From assembly GCF_030908405.1 (NCBI RefSeq), contig NZ_CP133089.1, positions 1,116,001 to 1,180,000 of the forward strand: a DNA stretch of 64,000 nt, given 5' to 3'. This document shows, one piece after another, positions 45,272-54,474 of this stretch. Position numbers and translations under genes: made by a program. The stretch's first letter is position 1, and every line of letters starts with the position of its first letter. Under the pieces are notes generated by a model, which ran no database searches, was not told the origin of the DNA, and saw only the letters and a list, made by a program, of their open reading frames with translations. This DNA comes from Aminobacterium sp. MB27-C1 (GTDB lineage Bacteria; Synergistota; Synergistia; Synergistales; Aminobacteriaceae).

Positions 45272-47611
45272 GTGACGACGAAGGAACCAACGAACGCAGA
45301 ACATAGCTATATACTTCCTGTTCGAGATCTGGTCCTCTTTCCTGGGGTGATTGTTCCCCTCTATATTGGAAGGCCACGATCTTTGAAAACTGTTGAAAAG
45401 GCAAGTCTTGAAGAAAAACCTATATTCGTTGTTACTCAAAAAGATCATTTGACAGAAAACCCCAAATTTGAGGATCTTTACTCAGTGGGAACAATTTGTT
45501 ATATCCTTCAGATGATACGCATACCTGATGGAACTGTGAAGATTCTTGTAGAGGGAAAGCAACGTGGTTTTTTCAACGAGAGTTTAGAAGAAAAAGAAAC
45601 TTTCGAAGGACTCGTTTCGACACTATCATGGGATTCAGCTCTTCCAGAAAATATGGAAGCCCTGAAGAGAAGTGTTCTTGAACTTTTTGAAAAATATGTT
45701 TCTCTTCATACGAAGATCCCTAAGGAAATAATTGTTTCTATTTCAAATATAGAACACCCTTGTGAAGTAGCAGATATAGTAGCATCGCACCTTCGAATTC
45801 AAACCGAGAAAAAGCAGGATTTGCTTGGCATTACCAATCCTGAAAAATATATGAAGGTACTTATAAAGACCTTAATGGAAGAGATTGAGCTTCTTCAGCT
45901 AGAGCAATCGATACAGGAACAAGTTCGCCAAAAAATGGAGAAGGGGCATCGCGAATATTATCTTCGAGAGCAATTAAAGATTATCCAAACAGAACTTGGT
46001 GAAGAAGACTTCTCTTCTGAAACTGAAAACTTACTAAAAAAAATAGACGCTTCAGATATGCCTAAAGAAGTTCGGGAAAAAGCAAAGCGAGAGGTCGACA
46101 GACTTTCTAAGATGCCGCCAATTTCATCGGAAGCCAGTGTTTCAAGAACATACATTGACTGGCTTCTTGCTTTGCCATGGAATACAGTAACAGAAGAGAA
46201 CCTGGATATATCCAAAGCAAAGAAGATACTTGACGAAGATCACTATGGTCTTGTTAAAGTTAAAGAACGTATACTTGAATTTCTAGCTGTCCGTCAAATG
46301 GCAGGAAAAGATGCAAAAGGACAGGTTCTTTGTTTTGTTGGCCCCCCTGGAGTGGGTAAAACTTCTTTGGCAAAATCAATAGCACGAGCTCTTGGCCGCC
46401 GTTTTGTCAACTTCTCTCTTGGTGGAATGCGAGACGAAGCTGAAATTCGTGGACACAGAAGAACTTATGTTGGAGCCAGGCCGGGAAGAATTATCCAAAA
46501 GATAAAACAGGCAGGCACGAAAAATCCTGTTATGCTCATGGATGAAATTGATAAACTCGGTCAGGATTTTCGAGGCGACCCGGCATCAGCATTGTTAGAG
46601 GTGCTAGACCCTGCACAAAATAGTGAATTTACAGACCACTATTTAGAGGCAGCTTTTGATTTGAGTAATGTCATCTTTATTACAACTGCTAACGTTATCC
46701 ATACTATCCCTGCCCCGTTGTTAGATAGAATGGAAGTTATTAGACTTCCTGGATATGTTGCAGAAGAAAAAGTACATATAGCAAAAAAACATTTATTGCC
46801 TCGTTTATTCTCTGAGCATGGCTTAACAGAAGATATGATTCAAATAACACCTAAAGCCATCGAGAAAACAGTTCGAGACTATACTCGGGAAGCTGGGGTT
46901 AGGGGCCTGCAAAGAAATTTGGCAACATTGTGCAGAAAAACAACCCTCCATATTATTGAAGAGGGAAAAGATAATTTCCAAGAAAAGATAAAAATTGGCG
47001 TTAACGATCTAAAAGACTATTTGGGAGCACCGCGGCTTTATGACGTGCATGTTCCAAAGGAAAAACAGATAGGTACAGTTGTTGGACTCGCCTGGACTGA
47101 AAGTGGTGGTGATGTTCTAGTAATCGAAACGGTAAGCATGAGAGGAAAGGGAGACATCATCCTTACTGGCAATTTAGGGAACATTATGCAGGAATCCGCT
47201 CAAACCGCTTTAGGTTTTTTAAGGGCGCATAGTACTTCTTTGGGAATAGATCACATCAACTGGAAAAATATCGATATCCACATTCATGTTCCAGAAGGAG
47301 CGATTCCAAAAGATGGCCCATCAGCTGGAGTCACAATGGCTGTAGCCATGCTTTCTGTTTTAAGTGGAAGAAAGATTCTTCCAGGTGTTGCTATGACAGG
47401 TGAAATATCCCTACAAGGGAAGGTTCTTCCAGTTGGAGGAATACGAGAAAAGATACTGGCGGCAAAACGACAAAAAGTTTTTCAGATCATACTGCCAAGT
47501 GCAAATAAAATCGATATAGAAGAAATGGAGCAGTGGGTAACTCAAGATCTGACATTCCATTTTGCTGACTGTGCTTCTGATGTGTTCGACATTGCTTTAG
47601 AACGGAGATAA
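45272..47611 (+). CDS. lon: Lon ATP-dependent protease
   Basis: 779 residues from GTG 45272, adjoining the clpX stop; GAGGAGG ribosome site. N-terminal substrate-binding LAN domain (YILPVRDLVLFPGVIVPLYIG by position 10-30), coiled-coil centre, AAA+ module with GPPGVGKTSLAKS and MLMDEIDKLG, and C-terminal Ser-Lys protease with PKDGPSAGVTMA (Ser near 678) and the lysine about 43 residues later. It degrades misfolded and regulatory proteins. Part of the tig-clpP-clpX-lon chain. Confidence 0.97.
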   Translation: MTTKEPTNAEHSYILPVRDLVLFPGVIVPLYIGRPRSLKTVEKASLEEKPIFVVTQKDHLTENPKFEDLYSVGTICYILQMIRIPDGTVKILVEGKQRGFFNESLEEKETFEGLVSTLSWDSALPENMEALKRSVLELFEKYVSLHTKIPKEIIVSISNIEHPCEVADIVASHLRIQTEKKQDLLGITNPEKYMKVLIKTLMEEIELLQLEQSIQEQVRQKMEKGHREYYLREQLKIIQTELGEEDFSSETENLLKKIDASDMPKEVREKAKREVDRLSKMPPISSEASVSRTYIDWLLALPWNTVTEENLDISKAKKILDEDHYGLVKVKERILEFLAVRQMAGKDAKGQVLCFVGPPGVGKTSLAKSIARALGRRFVNFSLGGMRDEAEIRGHRRTYVGARPGRIIQKIKQAGTKNPVMLMDEIDKLGQDFRGDPASALLEVLDPAQNSEFTDHYLEAAFDLSNVIFITTANVIHTIPAPLLDRMEVIRLPGYVAEEKVHIAKKHLLPRLFSEHGLTEDMIQITPKAIEKTVRDYTREAGVRGLQRNLATLCRKTTLHIIEEGKDNFQEKIKIGVNDLKDYLGAPRLYDVHVPKEKQIGTVVGLAWTESGGDVLVIETVSMRGKGDIILTGNLGNIMQESAQTALGFLRAHSTSLGIDHINWKNIDIHIHVPEGAIPKDGPSAGVTMAVAMLSVLSGRKILPGVAMTGEISLQGKVLPVGGIREKILAAKRQKVFQIILPSANKIDIEEMEQWVTQDLTFHFADCASDVFDIALERR

Positions 47612-47613
47612 GA

Positions 47614-48207
47614 ATGAACATAAGATGGAAAGCAGAGTTGTCAACTACAGCCTTTAATCAAAAACAATTTCCGCCAGAAAGCCTCCCCGAAATAGCTTTT
47701 GCGGGACGATCTAATGTAGGGAAATCGATGTTGCTTAATGTCCTTATGGAGCGTAAACTCGCACATGTCGGAGGGACTCCAGGAAAAACTCGAAGTGTTA
47801 ATTTTTATAAAATCAAGGCTGATAAAGAATTTTTTCTTGTAGATTTACCTGGTTATGGTTATGCTGCTAGGGGTTATAAAGAAAAGGAACAATGGGCAGC
47901 GCTTATTGGACAATATATAACGCAAAGAGCTAGTCTACGTTTACTTGTTCATCTTGTAGATTTTCGCCACGGTTTGCTAAAAAAAGACAGAGAACTGCAA
48001 GATTGGGTTTCTCAAACAGAAGTCCCAGTGCTCGTTGTTTTCACGAAAGCAGATAAAATATCGAAGGGGCGTCATACAGGCCTGTTGCATACTTATATTA
48101 GGCAGGGGCTTAAATCTATTGAAGTTCCTTTTATTGTTTCAGCTCAATCTAAGTCAGGAATAATAGAATTGCGACAGTTCTTGACAAATTATCTCAATAG
48201 AGAGTAA
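47614..48207 (+). CDS. engB: EngB/YsxC ribosome-biogenesis GTPase
   Basis: 197 residues. G1 GRSNVGKSMLLN, G2 TPGKTRSVNF, G3 DLPGYGYA, G4 FTKADK, G5 SAQS. Needed for assembly of the large ribosomal subunit. It starts 2 bases after the lon stop; engB following lon is a frequent bacterial order. Confidence 0.96.
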   Translation: MNIRWKAELSTTAFNQKQFPPESLPEIAFAGRSNVGKSMLLNVLMERKLAHVGGTPGKTRSVNFYKIKADKEFFLVDLPGYGYAARGYKEKEQWAALIGQYITQRASLRLLVHLVDFRHGLLKKDRELQDWVSQTEVPVLVVFTKADKISKGRHTGLLHTYIRQGLKSIEVPFIVSAQSKSGIIELRQFLTNYLNRE

Positions 48208-48256
48208 ATACTTTAAATTCCGAGTACGTAAAAGATCTAACGGAGGGGGACTTTCA

Positions 48257-50923
48257 ATGGCAACTCGTACAAAAGAAATTGCAAAAAATTACGATCCAAC
48301 GCCCATTGAGGATAAATGGTATTCATGGTGGCTAAAAACGGGACTTTTTCATGCTGAAGTAGATCCATCTAAAGAGGCTTTTTCAATTGTTATACCTCCT
48401 CCTAATGTTACTGGCTCTCTTCACATGGGACATGCTTTCAACAACACATTCCAAGACATTGTTTGTCGATATAAAAGAATGAATGGTTATAACGTTTTAT
48501 GGCTGCCTGGAACAGACCATGCTGGAATCGCCACTCAGAATGTGGTAGAACGAAATCTTGCCAAAGATGGCATATCAAGACACGATCTCGGCCGTGAAGA
48601 ATTTGTAAATAAAGTTTGGGAATGGAAAGAGGAGTACGGCAATAGGATCCTTGAACAAATGAAAAAGCTTGGGAACTCTTGCGATTGGGACAGAGAAAGA
48701 TTTACCCTTGATGAAGGTCTCTCTCGTGCTGTTCGCACTGTTTTCGTTCGTCTTTACAAAAAAGGTCTTATATATAAGGGTCGTTATATTATTAACTGGT
48801 GCCCTCGCTGTCACACCGCTCTTTCTGATATCGAAGTGGAACACGAAGATGTTAAAGGACATTTTTACTATGTAAAATATCCCTTTGTTGAGGGAGAAGG
48901 CGCTCTTATTGTAGCTACAACACGCCCAGAAACCATACTGGGAGATGTAGCAATAGCTGTCCATCCAAGAGCAGAAAAATATAGTCATCTTATTGGCAAA
49001 AAAGTCCGTGTTCCTCTTACAGATCGAGAAATACCTATTATTGAAGATATTATGGTTGATCCAGAATTTGGAACAGGATGCGTAAAGATTACTCCTGCCC
49101 ACGATCCTAACGACTTCCTTGTTGGACAACGCCATAATCTTGAGCAGATTCAGGTAATCGATGCTGATGGTTTTATGAATGAAAATGCACCTTCCTATAA
49201 GGGGCTTTCAGTACTGGAAGCTAGAGAACGTGTTGTAGAAGACCTTAAATCGCAAGGATTTATAGAGAAAATTGAGGAAATGGATCATTCTGTAGGTCAC
49301 TGCTATCGCTGCCATACAGTGGTAGAACCATACCTTTCAGAGCAATGGTTCGTTAAAGCAAAACCTTTAGCCGATGCAGGAATAAAAGCTGTAGAAAATG
49401 GAGACATAAAATGGATTCCCGAGCAATGGCAAAAGATTTATTACCAGTGGATGGAAAATATCCGTGATTGGTGTATTTCAAGGCAGTTGTGGTGGGGACA
49501 TCGTATTCCCGCATGGACTTGCGATGATTGCGGACATATTACAGTGGCTGAGGAAGATCCTTCAGTTTGCGAAAAATGTGGAAGTTCTCATATCCATCAG
49601 GATGAGGATGTTCTTGATACTTGGTTCAGTAGTGCTTTATGGCCTTTCTCAACACTAGGATGGCCTGACAACACTGAAGAACTTAAATATTTCTATCCTA
49701 CATCTCTGCTCGTAACTGCATTCGATATTATTTTCTTCTGGGTTGCAAGAATGATTATGATGGGCCTTGAATTCCAAGAAAAGGAGCCTTTCAAGGAAGT
49801 ATATATTCATGCTCTTATAAGAGATGAAGACGGTCATAAAATGAGCAAATCTAAGGGCAATGTTATTGATCCTCTTACCATGATCGACAAATATGGAGCA
49901 GATGCCCTCCGTCTCACCCTCGCAGCACTGACTGTACAGGGACGCGATATACTATTAAGCACAAACAAAATCGAAACATATCGTCTCTTCATGAATAAAC
50001 TTTGGAATGCGAGCCGCTTTGCTCTCATGAATCTCGAAGATGATTGTGCAGTTAAGCCGCTTCCAAAGAAAGAAAACATGAGACTTCATGATCAGTGGAT
50101 TCTAACACGGACACAAAACGTCATCGAAGAAATCAGTAAGCTTCTTGACGGGTATTTCGTCGGAGAAGCAGCGAGAATGATGTACGATTTCATTTGGGGA
50201 GACCTTTGTGACTGGTATCTTGAAATGTCTAAACCTGCTCTTAGGGGAGACGAAGGAGAATCGAGAGTAAGGGATACTCAAGCCATTGTTGAATATGTAT
50301 TCCAAACAGTATTAAAGCTCATCCACCCCTTCATTCCCTTCGCCACTGAAGAGCTATGGCATACCTTTGGTTTCAGCGACGAATCTATAGAACGTTCTGA
50401 TTGGCCTAAAGCTTCGGATGATATGAAATTTGATAACTCTCTGGTAGAAATGGCGACTCTTCAAGAGGTTATACGCATTATCAGAAACTTGAGGGCAGAA
50501 GCTCATGTTGCTCCCCAGCAGAGAGTAGAGCGCGTTATCCTTCAAACAAATAATGAACCGTTAACGGTTCTCGTTAAAGATAATATGGATATGATCTCTC
50601 TCTTGGCCAAAGTTGAACGAGTCGACATTATTTCAGATAATGAAGAGAAACCACACGGATGTCTTGCATCTGTTATGAGCTCTGGAGAAGTTAGTTTAGA
50701 AGTGGGAAGCCTTCTTGACATAGATGCTGAAATTTTACGTCTGGAGCAAGAACTTAAAAATCTGGAAAAAGACATGCAGAAGATGGAGAAAAAGTTAGCT
50801 AATAAAAACTTCACATCTAAGGCTCCCGAAGAAGTAGTAGAAAAAGAAAGAACTCGTTTAGAAGAAAACAAAAATCACTATCAGAGAATTTTAGATAATA
50901 TAGCGAGTTTAAAAAGGTCATAA
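48257..50923 (+). CDS. valS: Valyl-tRNA synthetase
   Basis: 888 residues, usual length. Class I signatures: HMGHA (HIGH, near residue 55) and KMSKSKGN (KMSKS, near 530). The editing domain lies between (TTRPETILGDVAIAVHP). CDDCGH and CEKCGS (near 422-440) form a zinc-ribbon-like insertion. C-terminal coiled-coil arm (EILRLEQELKNLEKDMQKME) that grips tRNA-Val. CGGAGGGGG site. A T-box leader was looked for in the 49-base gap upstream and is not there. Confidence 0.97.
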   Translation: MATRTKEIAKNYDPTPIEDKWYSWWLKTGLFHAEVDPSKEAFSIVIPPPNVTGSLHMGHAFNNTFQDIVCRYKRMNGYNVLWLPGTDHAGIATQNVVERNLAKDGISRHDLGREEFVNKVWEWKEEYGNRILEQMKKLGNSCDWDRERFTLDEGLSRAVRTVFVRLYKKGLIYKGRYIINWCPRCHTALSDIEVEHEDVKGHFYYVKYPFVEGEGALIVATTRPETILGDVAIAVHPRAEKYSHLIGKKVRVPLTDREIPIIEDIMVDPEFGTGCVKITPAHDPNDFLVGQRHNLEQIQVIDADGFMNENAPSYKGLSVLEARERVVEDLKSQGFIEKIEEMDHSVGHCYRCHTVVEPYLSEQWFVKAKPLADAGIKAVENGDIKWIPEQWQKIYYQWMENIRDWCISRQLWWGHRIPAWTCDDCGHITVAEEDPSVCEKCGSSHIHQDEDVLDTWFSSALWPFSTLGWPDNTEELKYFYPTSLLVTAFDIIFFWVARMIMMGLEFQEKEPFKEVYIHALIRDEDGHKMSKSKGNVIDPLTMIDKYGADALRLTLAALTVQGRDILLSTNKIETYRLFMNKLWNASRFALMNLEDDCAVKPLPKKENMRLHDQWILTRTQNVIEEISKLLDGYFVGEAARMMYDFIWGDLCDWYLEMSKPALRGDEGESRVRDTQAIVEYVFQTVLKLIHPFIPFATEELWHTFGFSDESIERSDWPKASDDMKFDNSLVEMATLQEVIRIIRNLRAEAHVAPQQRVERVILQTNNEPLTVLVKDNMDMISLLAKVERVDIISDNEEKPHGCLASVMSSGEVSLEVGSLLDIDAEILRLEQELKNLEKDMQKMEKKLANKNFTSKAPEEVVEKERTRLEENKNHYQRILDNIASLKRS

Positions 50924-50925
50924 TA

Positions 50926-52266
50926 ATGAACGAACGATCACGTTACATTGAAATAGAAAATCAACTGGAACAAATTTCAAGCCCGGGTATTCACCCGGGC
51001 TTGGAGCGTATTTCGAGATTGTTTGAATGCTTGGGGCACCCAGAAAAAAGTTTTCCTGCTATACATATAGTAGGAACAAATGGGAAAGGATCCACTTCAG
51101 CATACATAGAATCTATTTTGCGGGAATCCGGTATGCGAACAGCGATGTATACCAGTCCGCATCTTGTTCATATGGGGGAGCGGCTCCTTATAAACGGTCA
51201 TGCACTTTCATGTGAAAAATGGGAAGAAGCTGCCCAAAAAGTAATAAGCACTGTTAAAGAAAATGCCCAATTAGCTTTAGATCCTCCTACATATTTTGAA
51301 ATTTTCACTGCAACAGCTTTTCTTTTAATCGCATCTTTTGATGTTGATATAGCCGTTATAGAAGCTGGAATGGGGGGAAGACTCGATGCAACCAATACCC
51401 TTGGCAACGTCCTTCTGACAATAATAACCCCTATCTCAAAAGATCATATGGAATATTTAGGAGATACTCTTGAAGCTATAGCTATGGAAAAATTTGCTGT
51501 TATCCGTAAAGGCGTTCCAGCTCTTTTTGCAGGAGGATCACACACTCTCTGTAGTCTTTTCAAAACTGAATGCCTAAAAAAAGAAACTCAAGGAGTAATT
51601 GTTCCTGAAACATATACAGTCTCAACAAAAAATGTATCGCTTCAAGGAGCAACGTTTACGTTGACACATAACAACGGAAACGTTTACGCAGACATTCATA
51701 CTCCATTAATTGGGACTCATCAAATAGCCAATAGTGCAGTAGCGCTTGCATCTATGGACATATTGAGAAACAAGATGGATAAGATAACGGAACAATCCAT
51801 ACGAAGGGGATTGGCTAAAACTTGTTGGCCTGGAAGAATGGAACTTATAAAACATACGCCGCCAATCATACTTGATGGAGCACACAATGATGACGGAATC
51901 ACAAAACTCGTAGAAAGTTTAAAGACACTTGGCATAAATAATGACAAAGAAAAACTTGCTATAGTATATGCCTCTATGAAAGACAAGGAACATGATATCG
52001 CTTTAAAAAAATTAAGTGGACTCAAACCTCATCTTTTCTGCACTGAAGTCCCAGAGATGGAACGTTCCGCTAAAGCAGAATTCTTAAGAAAAGAGGCATT
52101 GCAGTATACTTGGGCTTCCACACCTAAAGGTATTTCAGACCCACGTGAAGCCATTTATAATGCTTGTCAAGATAGCTCCATCGTCGTTTGTTGCGGCAGC
52201 CTTTACCTTATCGGATATATAAAGTCTTTTATTCTTCAGGAAGCTACTTTTTGCAATGAGCTCTAA
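50926..52266 (+). CDS. folC: Folylpolyglutamate/dihydrofolate synthase
   Basis: 446 residues. Mur-ligase-like fold: P-loop GTNGKGSTSAYIESIL (near residue 50), substrate segment TSPHLVHMGERLLING, EAGMGGRLDATN (metal and folate), and C-terminal domain with ILDGAHNDDG. It adds glutamates to folate and may make dihydrofolate from dihydropteroate. It begins 2 bases after valS and overlaps pgeF by 11 bases; valS-folC is a common pair. Confidence 0.95.
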   Translation: MNERSRYIEIENQLEQISSPGIHPGLERISRLFECLGHPEKSFPAIHIVGTNGKGSTSAYIESILRESGMRTAMYTSPHLVHMGERLLINGHALSCEKWEEAAQKVISTVKENAQLALDPPTYFEIFTATAFLLIASFDVDIAVIEAGMGGRLDATNTLGNVLLTIITPISKDHMEYLGDTLEAIAMEKFAVIRKGVPALFAGGSHTLCSLFKTECLKKETQGVIVPETYTVSTKNVSLQGATFTLTHNNGNVYADIHTPLIGTHQIANSAVALASMDILRNKMDKITEQSIRRGLAKTCWPGRMELIKHTPPIILDGAHNDDGITKLVESLKTLGINNDKEKLAIVYASMKDKEHDIALKKLSGLKPHLFCTEVPEMERSAKAEFLRKEALQYTWASTPKGISDPREAIYNACQDSSIVVCCGSLYLIGYIKSFILQEATFCNEL

Positions 52267-53077
52267 AGGATTTATTCTACAAGAAAAAGAAGGACATTAT
52301 ATCCTTGAATATCTATGCCCGAAAGAAAACGTATTTTTCTCTGCGCGTCTTTTTATGAGGGGAAATGGCATAACTAAAGCAATGGGAGATCCTGCGCTTT
52401 CTCGAGAAGCTGTTTATTCCCTTTTAAAAGAAAATAGCGATAAAAAATTTATAGCTCCCCAACAAGTACACGGAATCAATATCCTCACAGAGGAAGACTC
52501 TTTTTGCATTCCCAATAGACCTGCGGCCGATGGCCTGTTTTTAACAAATTCCTGTTACGAAGGAAGCCTTCGTTTTGCAGATTGTGTACCTGTCATACTT
52601 GCATCGCCGCTTCCTCGTCCGTGGGTGTTACTTCTTCATTCAGGGTATAAGGGAACCGTTCAAAACATCGCAGGAAACGGACTAGACTACGTTGCTCAAA
52701 AGATGGATCTTGACTTGAAACGTGTTTATGCATGGATAGGACCTGGAATAAGTAAAGAATTTTATTATCGTAGTCAAAATGATGATTGGACGACTTTAGG
52801 TCAGAGAGAAATTTCATCTAACCATTGGCAAAAGGTAGATGAGCGTGTATATTTTGATCTGCCTGGAGCCATAGAAACTCAGCTAAGAGAAAAGAAGCTC
52901 TTGGAAGCAAATATAACAATGATACCTTTCTGTTCATATAGAGACAGTAAATATTGTTATTCTTATCGAAAAAATGATAAGCGCGAGCGAATGTTTCTCT
53001 TGGCATCGTTGTCAGAAAAAGAATGTTCATGCCATTTTCACCATTCTTTATGTGACAATATAAAAGAAGGCTTATAG
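52256..53077 (+). CDS. pgeF: YfiH/PgeF (LACC1) family purine nucleoside phosphorylase or muramyl-editing enzyme
   Basis: 273 residues. The three zinc-site residues are visible: His in PQQVHGINI, Cys in FADCVPVILA, His in LLHSGYKGTVQN. PAADGLFLT and AWIGPGISK are also family marks. Members were shown to act as copper-independent purine nucleoside enzymes, and YfiH in Escherichia coli edits peptidoglycan precursors. The C-terminus is cysteine- and histidine-rich (ECSCHFHHSLC), longer than usual. The start overlaps folC. Confidence 0.9.
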   Translation: MSSKGFILQEKEGHYILEYLCPKENVFFSARLFMRGNGITKAMGDPALSREAVYSLLKENSDKKFIAPQQVHGINILTEEDSFCIPNRPAADGLFLTNSCYEGSLRFADCVPVILASPLPRPWVLLLHSGYKGTVQNIAGNGLDYVAQKMDLDLKRVYAWIGPGISKEFYYRSQNDDWTTLGQREISSNHWQKVDERVYFDLPGAIETQLREKKLLEANITMIPFCSYRDSKYCYSYRKNDKRERMFLLASLSEKECSCHFHHSLCDNIKEGL

Positions 53078-53113
53078 AGTAACACTGAAAAAGTTGCGAG
53101 GAGTGATCCCAAA

Positions 53114-54082
53114 ATGGACCTACAACGTGTAGGCGTAATTGGTGTGGGGCATCTGGGGCAACACCATGCTAGAGTATATACCGAGCTTCTCGGCACACAA
53201 CTGGTGGGAGTTGTTGATGAGAATGAAGCCCGAGCTGTTGCTATAGGAGATAACCTTGGTGTTCCATATTATTCAGATTTCGACGAATTTATCGAAAAAG
53301 CACGACCAGACGCTATAAGTGTAGTGGTACCCACATGTCTTCATTATGAAATAGCGAAAAAAGCGTTAGAAAATGGTATTCATGTTCTTATTGAAAAACC
53401 AGTTACTACTACTGTCAGTGAAGCTGAAGACCTTCTTAATGTCGCAGCAAAAAGAGATTTAGTTCTTCAGGTTGGACACATAGAAAGATTTAACAGCGCC
53501 GTTCAATATACATCTAAAATTGTCCATGAACCTCTTTTTCTCCAATCGCGTCGTTTAGGTCCCTTTTCTTCGCGAATTAGTGATGTAGGCGTTGTACTTG
53601 ATCTAATGATTCACGATATTGATATTATTTTGTCTATGGTTCATTCTGAAATTGCCAATATTTCAGCAACAGGACGTTGTATTCGTACGAACCATGAAGA
53701 TATAGCCTCAGCTCAAATTTCTTTTACTAATGGAGCAATGGCACATATCTTAGTAAGTCGAGTTTCAGAACGCCGTCTTAGACAGCTTGAAATCATGGAA
53801 CCGGAGCGATATTTAACGATTAACTATGAAACTCAAGATGTATCAATTAACAGATGCGTGCGACATGAAAACGGTAACCTCGTAGAAGTAATAGAGCATC
53901 CTGTATTTCCTAAGAGTGAGCCTCTTAAATTAGAACTTCAACATTTTGTAACCTGCGTAAGAGAAGGGAAACAGCCTCTGGTAGGAATAATGGACGGTAA
54001 AAGAGCTTTAGAAGTAGCTGTCTCCGTTCTCAAACAAATTCATCAAAGTACGGAACAAGAAGAATTGACTATACGTGGCTAG
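53114..54082 (+). CDS. Gfo/Idh/MocA-family NAD(P)-dependent oxidoreductase
   Basis: 322 residues. Rossmann domain with GVIGVGHLGQHHARVY, then the family motif VLIEKPVTTT (Lys of EKP is catalytic), QVGHIERFNSA, and VVLDLMIHDIDI in the C-terminal domain. These last features are those of UDP-N-acetylglucosamine 3-dehydrogenase-type (GnnA) and related sugar dehydrogenases. In bacteria with lipid A a GnnA role is possible; no gnnB partner is next to it, so substrate stays open. GAGGAGTG site; last gene before a strong terminator. Confidence 0.88.
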   Translation: MDLQRVGVIGVGHLGQHHARVYTELLGTQLVGVVDENEARAVAIGDNLGVPYYSDFDEFIEKARPDAISVVVPTCLHYEIAKKALENGIHVLIEKPVTTTVSEAEDLLNVAAKRDLVLQVGHIERFNSAVQYTSKIVHEPLFLQSRRLGPFSSRISDVGVVLDLMIHDIDIILSMVHSEIANISATGRCIRTNHEDIASAQISFTNGAMAHILVSRVSERRLRQLEIMEPERYLTINYETQDVSINRCVRHENGNLVEVIEHPVFPKSEPLKLELQHFVTCVREGKQPLVGIMDGKRALEVAVSVLKQIHQSTEQEELTIRG

Positions 54083-54096
54083 TAAAAATATCCTCG

Positions 54097-54130
54097 GGCC
54101 GAAGGTTTTTCCTTCGGCCTTTTCTTTTTT
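54097..54130 (+). terminator. Rho-independent terminator of the tig-to-oxidoreductase gene run
   Basis: GGCCGAAGG / CCTTCGGCC stem with a five-T loop, followed by TTTTCTTTTTT. The rest of the gap to 54269 is A/T-rich, with promoter-like TAAAAT but no convincing -35. Confidence 0.92.
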
Positions 54131-54269
54131 CTATTTTTATCATTTTTATTTTATAGTTAAAATTATCACAATATATTTTATTGGCGATTTTGTGGTTTCA
54201 TATGAGTTACACTTTACTTGTTTTTGATAAAATATCTTTATTCAATATTTTTATTAAAGAGGGATTCTA

Positions 54270-54470
54270 ATGCCGACTGAAAATATAAATGCACTTATGG
54301 CTCTTGGAATGTTTATTGGGGCTCTCCTTGTCGCTAGGCTCGTTGTCAAAATAGGAAGAGGGGAACTTCCTGGCGGCAAACTATGGATCTTCTATCTCCG
54401 CATGCTCTTGGGTTTTCTGCTTGCAGGTGCGATAATGTTAGGTTTCTATTCTTTCGTGGGGGTGAAGTAG
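54270..54470 (+). CDS. Small two-helix membrane protein, unknown function
   Basis: 66 residues. Two hydrophobic segments (ALMALGMFIGALLVARLVV, about 9-27, and MLLGFLLAGAIMLGFYSF, about 45-62) joined by a basic, glycine-containing loop (KIGRGELPGGK). AAAGAGGG site, ATG start. No family recognised. It ends 4 bases before the next gene's start and is surely co-transcribed with that secreted TPR protein. Confidence 0.75.
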   Translation: MPTENINALMALGMFIGALLVARLVVKIGRGELPGGKLWIFYLRMLLGFLLAGAIMLGFYSFVGVK

Positions 54471-54474
54471 AGTA

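Noticed and set aside
48575-49135. 186-codon minus-strand frame inside valS
   Set aside because: Lies wholly within the editing-domain coding region of valS and has no family features.
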